A stretch of 64,000 bases of DNA from UBA6244 sp965140775 (GCA_965140775.1 OZ223471.1:3534001-3598000), one strand, 5' to 3'; positions 37,501 through 45,450 are shown, counted from the first letter of the stretch. Numbers and translations: made by a program. The notes: generated by a model not told the origin, from the letters alone.

Positions 37501-38323
37501 TCATGCTTATTTGTACGATAGAGACGAAGAACTAACAAGCAGAATTGATAGTTCAAAAATCAAGCAAACACTAAAACGTCTTGAAGAAAATACCTTTAAT
37601 GATAACACAATTAAAAAAGATATAAACGGAAATACTTTCGTAACTGACATCATTGATTTGGTACTTGCAACAAATATGATTTCAGTAGGGATTGATATTG
37701 ACAGATTCAATATAATGCTCATTAATGGACAGCCAAGGAATATCGCTGAATACATCCAAGCATCAAGTCGCGTTGGGCGAAAATATAAAGGATTAGTAAT
37801 TGATTTGTTAGACGCAAATAGAGCAAGAGATAAATCACATTTTGAACATTTCATGCCATTTCATCAGGCATTTTATAAAAGTGTGGAACCTGTAAGCTTA
37901 ACTCCATTTACAGAAAATACTATTGATAAAATGCTTGCAAGTATTGTTATTACTTATGTTCGGCATAAAACAACAGATGTTCCTATGGCTTCAAATGATT
38001 CTGCTCAATATTTTAAGCCTGAAATGTTAGATGGGCTAAAAGAAGAAATCAGAAAACGTTTTGAAAAATATCCAAAGGTTTATTTATTGTTTGAACGTAA
38101 AATTCAAGAATTATCTGATGATTGGTTATTTAAAATAAACGACCCTGATATAAATCTAAAGTATTATGACCATAATACTGAAATTCATTTGCTACAAAAA
38201 CCTTCGGAAAAAGGTTTTAATGAAGATGATAATTGGTTCGTAATGCAATCAATGCGAGAAATTGACACCAATTCATTTATTAAGATTGGATTACCATATA
38301 AATCAAAAAGAAACAATGGCTAA
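34574..38323 (+). CDS. drmA: DISARM helicase DrmA
   Basis: Large superfamily 2 helicase of the DISARM anti-phage system. The 1249-aa protein starts at the ATG 34574 (a TTG six bases earlier is also in frame) and overlaps the first gene by 11 bp. The N-terminus has the KKGLLGPGSDIF motif. An acidic, low-complexity stretch lies at about 60-115. Walker A is WFPTGGGKTEAYLAVAAF near residue 580. A Cys pair SCPWCGTKL near 700 and CLNKNCNF nearby suggest a zinc ribbon. Motif II is IIQDELHLLTGPLGSI near 800, and motif III ISSTATTRN. Motifs V-VI are ATNMISVGIDIDRFNIMLI and YIQASSRVGRKYKG near 1030-1075. These blocks are characteristic of DrmA. DrmA with DrmB binds and unwinds or translocates on foreign DNA. 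Confidence 0.88.
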   Translation: MNNSHDSIARDIFQERIKKGLLGPGSDIFVSEKDANGEIIADYPLQRYYTGVLFPEKQKVQTFDEKADADLNNETDKEENEELEQGEENAEFGSQENGIDKKRKESNEDDELKISQNTFFPSNIGLTFCVDQNAKELDVEFSFGLYSQIDEKNEKDLRECKILFSKNLYQETILNNENFPDALKQKLGYEDGYLLLTKKIEGFKGGKKKRSGDYVIFDEYKKEFPKRVETQMIEKLFGRKWKREEIAIKELIPLSETTIPKPIFERNLRKVKEDYLRASYTVRTYSFAKNPNNIYVKIQLANTSDAHPANQFSNGKELLNQKSIFQANIKVKTNELKPYKSYLELNPLDREAEVLNYLYKDKFSYGIGHNCSVIWNKSEETIQTTFLPQYDIKDAKNSFSKEDFKDNLDDFLSLNESLDIYNLSHFSGKNQSQILEQLKSFVDLYGVWIDEQKKKPSVNSEIEETIFKDLDYNFKRLKSNINLLKSDVVFRAFQLANTSMLIQIIISNDNDFSGKEKDLQDLNNEINYKQLGFFENYDFSRLPFKRPKYRPFQLAFLLLNIDSITELNSDSRNEIVDLIWFPTGGGKTEAYLAVAAFTIIYRRLINETGFEGTSVIMRYTLRLLTAQQFERASRLIVSLEFLRSYFESELKQSPINIGMWVGMSSTPNTLNETEEKVEEINEECNKKNGNPESKNVFQISSCPWCGTKLITKNEYGNWDYGFKLTGKNKNAEFKIKCLNKNCNFHNELPIQVVDEMLYETPPTLLFGTVDKFAMLAWKANGHKFFNSLDDEKLPPDLIIQDELHLLTGPLGSITGIFESVIEILCSKNGHKPKIISSTATTRNTNEQIKALYGSKRKVNIFPPSGLSYNDSFFAKVSKTESKRRYLGFIPTGKSTIDTQLQMIANLFVARLEAYKKLIQNGKNDYEIFDKYWTIVSYYNSLKDVGKIHNKVGDEISQFTSTLQNKLFGENPYYRFNHAYLYDRDEELTSRIDSSKIKQTLKRLEENTFNDNTIKKDINGNTFVTDIIDLVLATNMISVGIDIDRFNIMLINGQPRNIAEYIQASSRVGRKYKGLVIDLLDANRARDKSHFEHFMPFHQAFYKSVEPVSLTPFTENTIDKMLASIVITYVRHKTTDVPMASNDSAQYFKPEMLDGLKEEIRKRFEKYPKVYLLFERKIQELSDDWLFKINDPDINLKYYDHNTEIHLLQKPSEKGFNEDDNWFVMQSMREIDTNSFIKIGLPYKSKRNNG

Positions 38324-40280
38324 ATATACAGAATTACAGACAAGAAAACTTATAAGCTCTTATGGTGGTGTCGGTTCTATTATTGAAACGATCGAAGGTG
38401 CATTACTAATTAAAGAATTTGATAAATGGTTTTATTTTCATCAAATAGAAAAGGGTAAAATCGAAGTAAACGAAAATGAAATTATAAACGATGACCGTTT
38501 ATTGAAACGTCTGAAATATTATTTTCCTGAATTAACCCAGATTGTTAAGGTTCCAGCTAATTATTCGGCAATTTATAACGCAAAAATACCACAATTAAAA
38601 AACCATATTATTGATGCAGAATATTTCCCAAAGTGGTTTTATTGTAATTATTGTAAGAGCTTTAAACATATTGATGATTGGTATGAAGGCTGGAAAAATG
38701 TTTATAACAGTAAAGATATTAATAAAATAAATGAATCGTTTACACCACCTAAGTGCTACAAATGTTACCAGGCAGCAAAAAATACTAAAGGGAGAAAGTT
38801 TTATACACTTGAACAAGTTCGATTTATTTTAACAGCACCAAATGGTAATATTAAGGATTTACCTTGGGAAAAATGGACAAATTTATCTCGGGAGAAGGAT
38901 GAAAACGGTCAACAAAAAATTGTTTTTAATGGTAATTGTTGCGAAAAACAAGATTTAAAATATCTACGGGGTGAAAAGTCTGATTTTTCTGGTATTAGAA
39001 TACAATGTAAAAATCCAGAATGCAAAACACAAGGAAAACAAGCTTCACTTACAGGGCTTTTAGGTCTCCGAGTTCCTGATTTTGATAAGAATGGAGAAAT
39101 TAAAATCATTACTGATAATGATGGAAATCCTGTCTTAGACAACAAGGGACATGAACAAAAAATATTATTTAAACCTGTAATACGCACGAGTAACAGCGTG
39201 TATTATCCTATTATTACGAATAGCTTATATTTACCACAAAGTGAACTTATTAGTAGTGAAGACAAAAAGAATGTTATAAATCTTTACAAGAATAAAAATA
39301 AGTCTCTTGAAGAAATTTCATCCTTCATGGATATCCCGCTTGAATATCTTAAAGAATTATTTCACCCCGAAGATTTTATAAAAGAAGTTGATTATCGTTT
39401 AAAAGAATACAATTTTCTGAAAACCAATGAAAGTCCAAAAGATAATGACCTCGTCTATGAAGAAGAAGAATCAGAATTGCTTGCCAATTTTGGAATAAAT
39501 ACGCTATTAAGATTAAATCGTTTAAAGATGACTTCTGTTCAAACTGGATTTAGTCGTCAAGAACCTATTGATAAAGATTTATTTGCTGAATATTCAATGG
39601 ACGATTTCATTAGAGTTAGTAAAGAAGCAGTAAAAGCAAAATATACCACATCTAAAGGAAAAGTAACAAAGTTACTTCCAGGAGTTGAAAGTTTTGGTGA
39701 AGGAATATTTATTGACTTTGATTTGAGTAAAATTACTTCATGGTTCAATAATCAATTTAAAAACAATGACTTTAGAAAACGTATTGAAATAATTAAAAAT
39801 AATGCCGAGAACTCTCCTTATAATCTCCCCAAAGAGAAGGATAAAATGATGTCAAACTTAAGCTACTTAGCCAAGTTCATTTTTATTCATACATTCTCAC
39901 ATATTTTGATTAAGGAATTGGAGTTCTTAACCGGTTATTCTGCATCTTCAATTTCAGAAAGACTTTATGTAAATGAAAATGAGATGCAAGGCGTACTCAT
40001 TTATACAATGGCAGGTGCGGAAGGAAGTTTTGGGGGATTAGTTTCCCAATCAAATCCTGATAGATTTATTAAAATATTAGAATCTGCATTAGCGAGAGCA
40101 AAAGACTGTGCTTCTGACCCAATTTGTTATAATTCAGAAGGACAAGGAATAGGTGGATTAAATCTTGCTGCTTGCTATTCTTGCAGTTTACTACCTGAAA
40201 CCTCTTGTGAAGAATTTAATAGTTATCTGGACAGGGCTTTATTAATTGACAAAGATTATGGATTTTATAACGACTTTTAA
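38316..40280 (+). CDS. drmB: DISARM protein DrmB (DUF1998)
   Basis: Partner of DrmA, 654 aa. The N-terminus RKLISSYGGVGSIIET is the usual opening. Several Cys pairs suggest zinc sites: FYCNYCKSF, PKCYKCYQA, CKNPECKTQ and the C-terminal CASDPICYNS with ACYSCSLLPETSCEEF. The DUF1998 core reads HTFSHILIKELEFLTGYSAS, ISERLYVNE and GVLIYTMAGAEGSFGGLVSQ. The start ATG at 38316 overlaps the drmA stop within ATGGCTAA, so translation is coupled. DrmA and DrmB form the DNA-sensing core of every DISARM class. No drmC or methyltransferase follows; the next 490 bp hold no gene. Confidence 0.88.
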   Translation: MAKYTELQTRKLISSYGGVGSIIETIEGALLIKEFDKWFYFHQIEKGKIEVNENEIINDDRLLKRLKYYFPELTQIVKVPANYSAIYNAKIPQLKNHIIDAEYFPKWFYCNYCKSFKHIDDWYEGWKNVYNSKDINKINESFTPPKCYKCYQAAKNTKGRKFYTLEQVRFILTAPNGNIKDLPWEKWTNLSREKDENGQQKIVFNGNCCEKQDLKYLRGEKSDFSGIRIQCKNPECKTQGKQASLTGLLGLRVPDFDKNGEIKIITDNDGNPVLDNKGHEQKILFKPVIRTSNSVYYPIITNSLYLPQSELISSEDKKNVINLYKNKNKSLEEISSFMDIPLEYLKELFHPEDFIKEVDYRLKEYNFLKTNESPKDNDLVYEEEESELLANFGINTLLRLNRLKMTSVQTGFSRQEPIDKDLFAEYSMDDFIRVSKEAVKAKYTTSKGKVTKLLPGVESFGEGIFIDFDLSKITSWFNNQFKNNDFRKRIEIIKNNAENSPYNLPKEKDKMMSNLSYLAKFIFIHTFSHILIKELEFLTGYSASSISERLYVNENEMQGVLIYTMAGAEGSFGGLVSQSNPDRFIKILESALARAKDCASDPICYNSEGQGIGGLNLAACYSCSLLPETSCEEFNSYLDRALLIDKDYGFYNDF

Positions 40281-40716
40281 ATGCCGACCCAGAAGCCATA
40301 CACATTTGCAATTCGCACGAGCCATCACTCAAACCAAAAATTGCAAAAGAGTATGTCTTGCCAACGCCCTGACAGACAAACTGAAAGAAAAAGCACTAGG
40401 CCTATCATCATAGCATTTAAGACTCACCTAAGCCCCAAAAAACCACCCCATAACAAAAACATCCCCCACAATCTGTAAACCAACTCCGGAATTTAGTGAA
40501 AGCACCCGCTCAATTGAGTTTTAAACCCTGTCGGGATAAGCCGCTAAAAACCAATCTTCTGTATATGGGGATTGAACAATTTTGGCCGGTCTCGTTTAGG
40601 TAGCATTTGTTAGTTGGTGGGGCGTTTCCTATCGCCACTTGCAGGTCATTGTGGAGCATCCCAATGGCACACTTTGGCCTGTATATCCAATATAATTACG
40701 TGTGAATCTAAATTAA
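40281..40716. other. Gene-free stretch after drmB containing the left copy of a direct repeat
   Basis: No gene is supported. A short frame at 40281-40478 has no family resemblance and overlaps the repeat. The left direct repeat (see 40406-40527) and a weaker extension to about 40600 occupy most of it. Confidence 0.6.
40406..40527. repeat. Left direct repeat flanking the PIN toxin-antitoxin pair
   Basis: About 122 bp beginning CATCATAGCATTTAAGACTC and ending CTCAATTGAGTTTTAAACCC. It matches 41445-41566 in the same orientation with about ten mismatches by eye. A weaker similarity extends another 60-70 bp on the right of each copy. The repeat contains the palindrome CTCAATTGAG. Confidence 0.85.
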
Positions 40717-40748
40717 TTTGCACGGACGTGTTAATTGTATTATCTTTG
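40717..40748 (+). promoter_or_regulatory. Promoter and likely operator of the PIN toxin-antitoxin operon
   Basis: TTTG (40717-40720), a 20-bp spacer, and TATCTTTG (40741-40748) form a near-ideal Bacteroidota promoter 25 bp before the antitoxin. The spacer begins with the palindrome CACGGACGTG (40721-40730). TTTGCACG occurs twice, at 40717 and 40745. These are candidates for autoregulation by the antitoxin. Confidence 0.7.
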
Positions 40749-40773
40749 CACGTATATCCTAAAACGGTGAATC

Positions 40774-41022
40774 ATGAATACAAAATTAACGTTGACAATT
40801 GAGCAGTCAATTATCGAAAGAGCAAAAATATATGCCAAAGGAAAAGGGCGCAGTTTGTCGGATATCATTGAAAGCTATCTGAAAGTTATAACAACAGAAC
40901 AGAGAACTGCTGATGAAATTTCACCTTTGGTAAAGTCATTACGCGGAAGTTTTAAAGCTCCTGAATCTTTTGATTATCAAAAGGAATTATCAAAAGGACT
41001 GTCTGAAAAATATATGTCATGA
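40774..41022 (+). CDS. DUF6364-type antitoxin, 82 aa
   Basis: Small ribbon-helix-helix-like protein. MNTKLTLTIEQSIIERAKIY forms the strand and first helix, and KGKGRSLSDIIESYLKVI the second, the usual pattern of RHH antitoxins. The acidic and flexible C-terminus (residues 45-82) would wrap the toxin. The stop overlaps the PIN start by four bases (ATGA). Antitoxin function is inferred from the pairing with a PIN protein, which is standard for this family in Bacteroidota. Confidence 0.82.
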   Translation: MNTKLTLTIEQSIIERAKIYAKGKGRSLSDIIESYLKVITTEQRTADEISPLVKSLRGSFKAPESFDYQKELSKGLSEKYMS

Positions 41023-41438
41023 AAAATATATTGATCGACACAGACGTAATCCTCGATTTTTTCTTCGACAGAAAACCTCATTCAGATAATTCAACAATTA
41101 TACTCAACTTATGTGAATTAGGACAATTAAAGGGATTTATTACACCGGTTATCATTAGCAACACTTATTATTTATTGCGAAGGACTGCAAGGCATGAGAA
41201 AGTCGTTGAGAAATTAAAGCAATTGTTGACAATAACCCATGTATTACATATGGACAGACAAGTAATTGAAAAAGCACTAAATTCAGAATTTAAAGACTTT
41301 GAAGATGCTTTGCAAAATTTCTCTGCACTAAATCATGGAAAAATAGAAGTGATTATTACCCGAAATGTGAAAGATTACAAGAAAAGTGAAATAGGCGTAT
41401 TAACACCGGAAAGTTTCGTGAAGTTAATAAATGCCTAA
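41019..41438 (+). CDS. PIN domain toxin (VapC-like ribonuclease), 139 aa
   Basis: PIN-domain endoribonuclease of a type II toxin-antitoxin pair. Acidic metal ligands are visible at the N-terminus in ILIDTDVILDFFF (Asp7 and neighbours), in the centre as FKDFEDALQNFSA, and in the C-terminal VIITRNVKDYKKS. Length is typical. The gene is translationally coupled to the antitoxin. Direct repeats enclose the pair (40406 and 41445), suggesting it entered or can leave as a unit. Confidence 0.88.
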   Translation: MKNILIDTDVILDFFFDRKPHSDNSTIILNLCELGQLKGFITPVIISNTYYLLRRTARHEKVVEKLKQLLTITHVLHMDRQVIEKALNSEFKDFEDALQNFSALNHGKIEVIITRNVKDYKKSEIGVLTPESFVKLINA

Positions 41439-41444
41439 TGCTGG

Positions 41445-41566
41445 CATCATAGCATTTATGACTCACCTAAGCCCCAAAATAACACTCCGTGACAAAAACA
41501 TCCCCCACAACCTGTAAATCAACTCCGGAATTTAGTGAAAGCATCCGCTCAATTGAGTTTTACACC
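41445..41566. repeat. Right direct repeat flanking the PIN toxin-antitoxin pair
   Basis: Same orientation as 40406-40527, starting seven bases after the toxin stop codon. The offset between copies is 1039 bp. Sequence from 41567 to about 41625 keeps partial similarity to the region after the left copy. Confidence 0.85.
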
Positions 41567-41625
41567 CACGTTGGACTGTGTCACAGGTAATCAATCGTCC
41601 TGTGTAGGGGGAATGAATAGTTTTA

Positions 41626-42029
41626 TCCTTAGGGTCTTTTGATGGACGATTTGATAATTGTTGATGTGCTACCAATAACTCTTAGGTGTGTGGGCACTTA
41701 ATTTGCGAAGCGCAGCTCCCTGATCAAATTTTTTTAAGTTTGTCATGAGATAACCATTTAATGAATAATCCTGTAATGTTGCCACCTCTCTTAAAACTGG
41801 CACAAGGCAAACTTCCAAACATAGGGAGTTTAGTTCAACAAAGCGGATAGTTAATAAGTTTTTCGTGCGAAGTAACCCGCTCCAAAATTTGTTTTGCCTT
41901 GATAGGTAAAAAGCCCGCAATCCCTTACTAACCATATACTCAATGATGCCGGTAGTTGTGGAAAAAGGAAATTTGTGGATAAATTAAAATGAAAAAACTA
42001 ATTTTGTGTAAAAACTGAAATTATTACAA
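41626..42029. other. Gene-poor stretch right of the toxin-antitoxin unit
   Basis: No recognisable gene. An 88-codon minus-strand frame at 41669-41935 is open but has no family I know and no RBS or promoter. It may be decayed or spurious. The region is otherwise AT-rich without repeats. Confidence 0.45.
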
Positions 42030-42496
42030 ATGACCGATATCAAACATAGTCATGATAAATTTATAATAAAGTCGCAGAACTTTTAAAGTTTGCACAAAAC
42101 GCTGTTGTTCAGGCAGTAAATAAAACAATGGTGTGGACCTATTTTGAAATAAGAAGGATGATCGTTGAAGAAAAGCAAAAAGGAAAGAGCTGAATTTGGT
42201 CAACAATAATTGAAGAACTGTCAGCCAGACTTTTAAACGAATTCGGAAAAGGATACTCTTCAACAAATATCAAACAAATGAGGAGCTTTTACCTTACTTA
42301 CTCAAAAAGTCAGACAGTGTCTGACGAATTCAATTTAAGTTGGTCTCATTATTTAAAATTAATGAGGATTGACAATGAAAATGAGCGTCGCTTTTATGAA
42401 ATGGAAACCTTAAAAAATAATTGGAGCCTTCGTGAATTACAAAGGCAATACGACAGCGCACTTTACGCTCGATTGGCTGCTAATGACAATTATTGA
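42030..42496 (+). pseudogene. Decayed DUF1016 (YhcG-type) nuclease gene, N-terminal part only
   Basis: Segments characteristic of the DUF1016 N-terminal domain are readable: AVNKTMVWTYFEIRRMIVEE, then IIEELSARLLNEFGKGYSST, then SWSHYLKLMRIDNENERRFY and WSLRELQRQYDSALYARLA. They are broken: the ATG at 42030 is out of frame with the first block, an in-frame TGA lies at 42191-42193, and the expected AEFGQQ appears in another frame there. The C-terminal PD-(D/E)XK nuclease domain is missing. Intact members are often carried in defence islands. Confidence 0.85.
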
Positions 42497-42641
42497 ATAA
42501 AATCTGGCTCGCATCATATCCAAACCTTTTGCATAACACCACCATGGTTGCCATAGGTTCAAATGGTGGCTCAAAAACAGTCCCGAATCAATGCCCAATC
42601 TGTTTTTTTCCGGACATATACCAACGGTTCCAATAATTCGT

Positions 42642-42649
42642 TACCTTTG
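42642..42649 (+). promoter_or_regulatory. -7 element of galE-rfbB
   Basis: TACCTTTG is a perfect TAnnTTTG, 52 bp before the galE start. No matching -33 TTTG was found at the usual distance. Confidence 0.5.
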
Positions 42650-42701
42650 CTTGTAGCTATTCATCACAGAATTTTATAGTTATCGTAAAAAACTCAAACT
42701 C

Positions 42702-43733
42702 ATGAAAATATTGGTAACAGGTGGTACGGGATTTATTGGCTCTCATACCGTTGTCGAATTACAAAATAAAGGCTATGAAGTGATTATCGTGGATAATCTT
42801 TCCAACTCGGAAGCCAAAATTGTTGACAGCATCGAAAAAATTACCGGCATCCGGCCTGTTTTGGAGGTTTTCGACTTAATCGACAGAGAAAAAACCGCCG
42901 ATTTTTTCAAACGGCACCACGACCTGAAAGGCATTATTCACTTCGCAGCTTACAAGGCTGTGGGCGAATCGGTTCAAAATCCGTTGATGTACTACCGCAA
43001 CAACCTCGATTCGCTGGTCAACATCTTGCAAGCCATGCACGACAACCACATTCCCAACATCGTATTCTCCTCGTCTTGTACGGTTTACGGTCAGCCGGAA
43101 GTGTTGCCTGTGAGCGAAGATGCCCCCATTCAAAAAGCCGAATCTCCCTACGGAAATACCAAACAAATTTCGGAAGAAATTATCACCGACACGGTAAAAG
43201 TAACCGACATCAACGCCATCGCCCTGCGGTATTTTAATCCCATCGGTGCCCACGAAAGTGCCCTGATTGGTGAATTACCCATTGGTGTGCCCAACAACCT
43301 GGTGCCCTTTATCACCCAAACGGCCATTGGTTTGCGCGAGCAGCTGAGTGTGTTTGGCGATGACTACAATACCCACGACGGCACTGCCATTCGCGATTAT
43401 ATCCATGTGGTGGACCTGGCCAAAGCCCATGTGATAGCCATCGACCGGATGGTCAACAAAAAGATGCTGAAACAGATGGAGATTTTCAACCTGGGAACAG
43501 GCATTGGCTATTCGGTGCTGGATGTGATTAAAGCCTTTGAAAAAACTTCCGGATTAAAGCTGAATTATAAAATTGTGGCCCGTCGTGAAGGCGATATTGA
43601 AAAGGTTTGGGCCAATCCCGACTTCTCCAACCAGGTACTGGGCTGGAAAGCCGAGCGCAACCTGGAAGAAATGGTGGGCTCGGCCTGGAAATGGGAACAA
43701 GCTTTTCGCGGAAAAACCGTTAAACCTGAATAA
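42702..43733 (+). CDS. galE: UDP-glucose 4-epimerase
   Basis: Interconverts UDP-glucose and UDP-galactose for the Leloir pathway and polysaccharide synthesis. At 343 aa it is a full-length extended SDR. The NAD-binding motif is GGTGFIGSH near the start, and the catalytic serine/tyrosine/lysine region is FSSSCTVYGQ with SPYGNTKQISE. Substrate-binding segments NLVPFITQTA and GTAIRDYIHVVDLAKAH are typical of GalE. The dTDP-glucose dehydratase gene follows after 20 bp, giving a two-gene nucleotide-sugar operon that forms the right housekeeping border of the island. Confidence 0.95.
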   Translation: MKILVTGGTGFIGSHTVVELQNKGYEVIIVDNLSNSEAKIVDSIEKITGIRPVLEVFDLIDREKTADFFKRHHDLKGIIHFAAYKAVGESVQNPLMYYRNNLDSLVNILQAMHDNHIPNIVFSSSCTVYGQPEVLPVSEDAPIQKAESPYGNTKQISEEIITDTVKVTDINAIALRYFNPIGAHESALIGELPIGVPNNLVPFITQTAIGLREQLSVFGDDYNTHDGTAIRDYIHVVDLAKAHVIAIDRMVNKKMLKQMEIFNLGTGIGYSVLDVIKAFEKTSGLKLNYKIVARREGDIEKVWANPDFSNQVLGWKAERNLEEMVGSAWKWEQAFRGKTVKPE

Positions 43734-43753
43734 AAAACTGAAAAAATCACCCG

Positions 43754-44806
43754 ATGAAAAAAATACTCATTACCGGTGCTGCCGGATTCATTGGCTCACA
43801 TGTAGCCCGATTGTTTGTAAACAAATACCCTGATTATCATATCTTTAATCTGGACAAGCTCACCTACGCAGGCAACCTCGAAAACCTGAAAGACATCGAC
43901 AAAAAACCCAATTATACCTTTGTGTTGGGCGACATCGTCAATGGTGAGTTCATCATGGACTTGTTTAAGAAACATCAGTTTGACGGAGTTATTCACCTGG
44001 CTGCTGAATCACACGTGGACCGCTCCATCGAAAATCCCATGGAGTTTGTTATGACCAACGTCATCGGCACAGTGAACTTACTCAATGCGGCACGTGCCAT
44101 TTGGAAAGACAACTACGAGGGCAAACGCTTTTACCATGTTTCCACGGATGAAGTGTATGGCTCGTTGGGTGATGAAGGATTTTTCTACGAAGATACCGCC
44201 TACGATCCGCACAGTCCCTATTCGGCTTCCAAAGCCAGTTCCGATCATTTTGTACGGGCGTACCACGACACCTACGGATTGCCCATCATCATTTCCAATT
44301 GTTCCAACAACTACGGCCCCAACCAGTTTCCTGAAAAGCTGATTCCCTTGTTTTTGAACAACATACGACACAACAAACCCTTGCCCGTTTACGGAAAAGG
44401 CGAAAATGTGCGCGATTGGCTTTATGTACTCGATCATGCCACCGCCATCGACGTGATTTATCACAAAGGAGCTACCGGCGAAACCTTCAACATCGGCGGA
44501 CACAACGAATGGAAAAACATTGACCTCATCAAGGTGATGTGCAAGGTAATGGACAAAAAACTGGGACGCGAAGTAGGCACCAGCGAAAAACTGATTACCT
44601 ACGTTACCGACCGTGCCGGCCACGACCTACGCTATGCCATCGACAGCACCAAGTTACAGGAAGTCCTGGGTTGGAAACCTTCCCTTCAGTTTGAAGAAGG
44701 CATCGAAAAAACCATCGACTGGTACATGCAAAACGAAGAATGGCTCAAAAACGTGACCTCCGGCGCCTATCAGGCCTACTACGAAAAGATGTATAAGGAC
44801 AGGTAG
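43754..44806 (+). CDS. rfbB: dTDP-glucose 4,6-dehydratase
   Basis: Converts dTDP-glucose to dTDP-4-keto-6-deoxyglucose, the second step of dTDP-rhamnose synthesis. At 350 aa, it has GAAGFIGSHVARLF for NAD binding, HLAAESHVDRSIENP, the catalytic HVSTDEVYGSLG and SPYSASKASSDHFVRAY, and NNYGPNQFPEKLIP, all diagnostic. The partner genes rfbA, rfbC and rfbD are not in the window, so they must lie elsewhere. Co-transcribed with galE. Confidence 0.96.
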   Translation: MKKILITGAAGFIGSHVARLFVNKYPDYHIFNLDKLTYAGNLENLKDIDKKPNYTFVLGDIVNGEFIMDLFKKHQFDGVIHLAAESHVDRSIENPMEFVMTNVIGTVNLLNAARAIWKDNYEGKRFYHVSTDEVYGSLGDEGFFYEDTAYDPHSPYSASKASSDHFVRAYHDTYGLPIIISNCSNNYGPNQFPEKLIPLFLNNIRHNKPLPVYGKGENVRDWLYVLDHATAIDVIYHKGATGETFNIGGHNEWKNIDLIKVMCKVMDKKLGREVGTSEKLITYVTDRAGHDLRYAIDSTKLQEVLGWKPSLQFEEGIEKTIDWYMQNEEWLKNVTSGAYQAYYEKMYKDR

Positions 44807-44809
44807 GTT

Positions 44810-45450
44810 TTTGGTTGGGAGATGGAAGACGGGAGACGGAAGATGGAAGTCGGGAGTCGGATCCCGAAAACCTTGGGGGGAGTCGGCAGAGGGGAATTGG
44901 GAAATAGCCCAAAGGGCTTTAATATCCATTGCTAAATAATGAGAAAACCCAATTGTCCGTAGGACATTAACAGGGAGTCCGAAGTCCGAAGTCTGAAGTC
45001 GGGAGTCCGAAGTCGAGAGACAGAAGACGGAAGACGGGAGACGGAAGTCCGAGGTCTGACCCCGAAAACCTTCGGTGGGAGTCGGCAGTGGGGAATTGAG
45101 AAATAGCCCGTAGGGCTTTAATATCCATAGCTAAATAATGAGAAAACCCAATTGTCCGTAGGACATTAACAGGGAGTCCGAAGTCGGGAGTCGGCAGACC
45201 GAAGTCGGGAGTCGGATCTCGAAAGCCTTCGGTGGGAGTAGGCAGTGGGGAATTGGGAAATAGCCCGTAGGGCTTTAATATCCATTGCTAAATAATGAGA
45301 AAACCCAATTGTCCGTAGGACATTAACAGGAAGTCGGGAGTCCGAAGCCGGGAGTCCGAAGCCGGGAGTTCGGAGTCCGAAGACTGAAGTCCTGAGACGG
45401 AAGTCGGATCCCGAAAGCTTTGGAAGCACTGAACCAAAAACAAGCTAACA
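44810..45450. repeat. Composite repeat region: three copies of a ~95-bp double-hairpin element in purine-rich sequence
   Basis: Three direct copies lie at about 44884-44974, 45080-45174 and 45240-45330. Each carries AGCCCGTAGGGCT (AGCCCAAAGGGCT in the first) and TGTCCGTAGGACA, two 5-bp stems with three-base loops, about 45 bp apart. Between and around them is a purine-rich low-complexity sequence built from steps such as GGAAGTCGGGAGTCC. A fourth copy in reverse orientation is at 55131-55213. No gene is supported; open frames across it are products of the repeats. Confidence 0.9.

Noticed and set aside
40281..40773. Integron-like attC sites around the DISARM and toxin-antitoxin genes
   Set aside because: Short GCC...GGC and GTTAG-like pieces are present, but no pair of core sites with the required consensus, and no integron integrase in the window.
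41669..41935. 88-codon minus-strand frame right of the PIN toxin
   Set aside because: No domain, promoter or RBS; its 3' end lies close to the degenerate repeat region. Kept only as a note.
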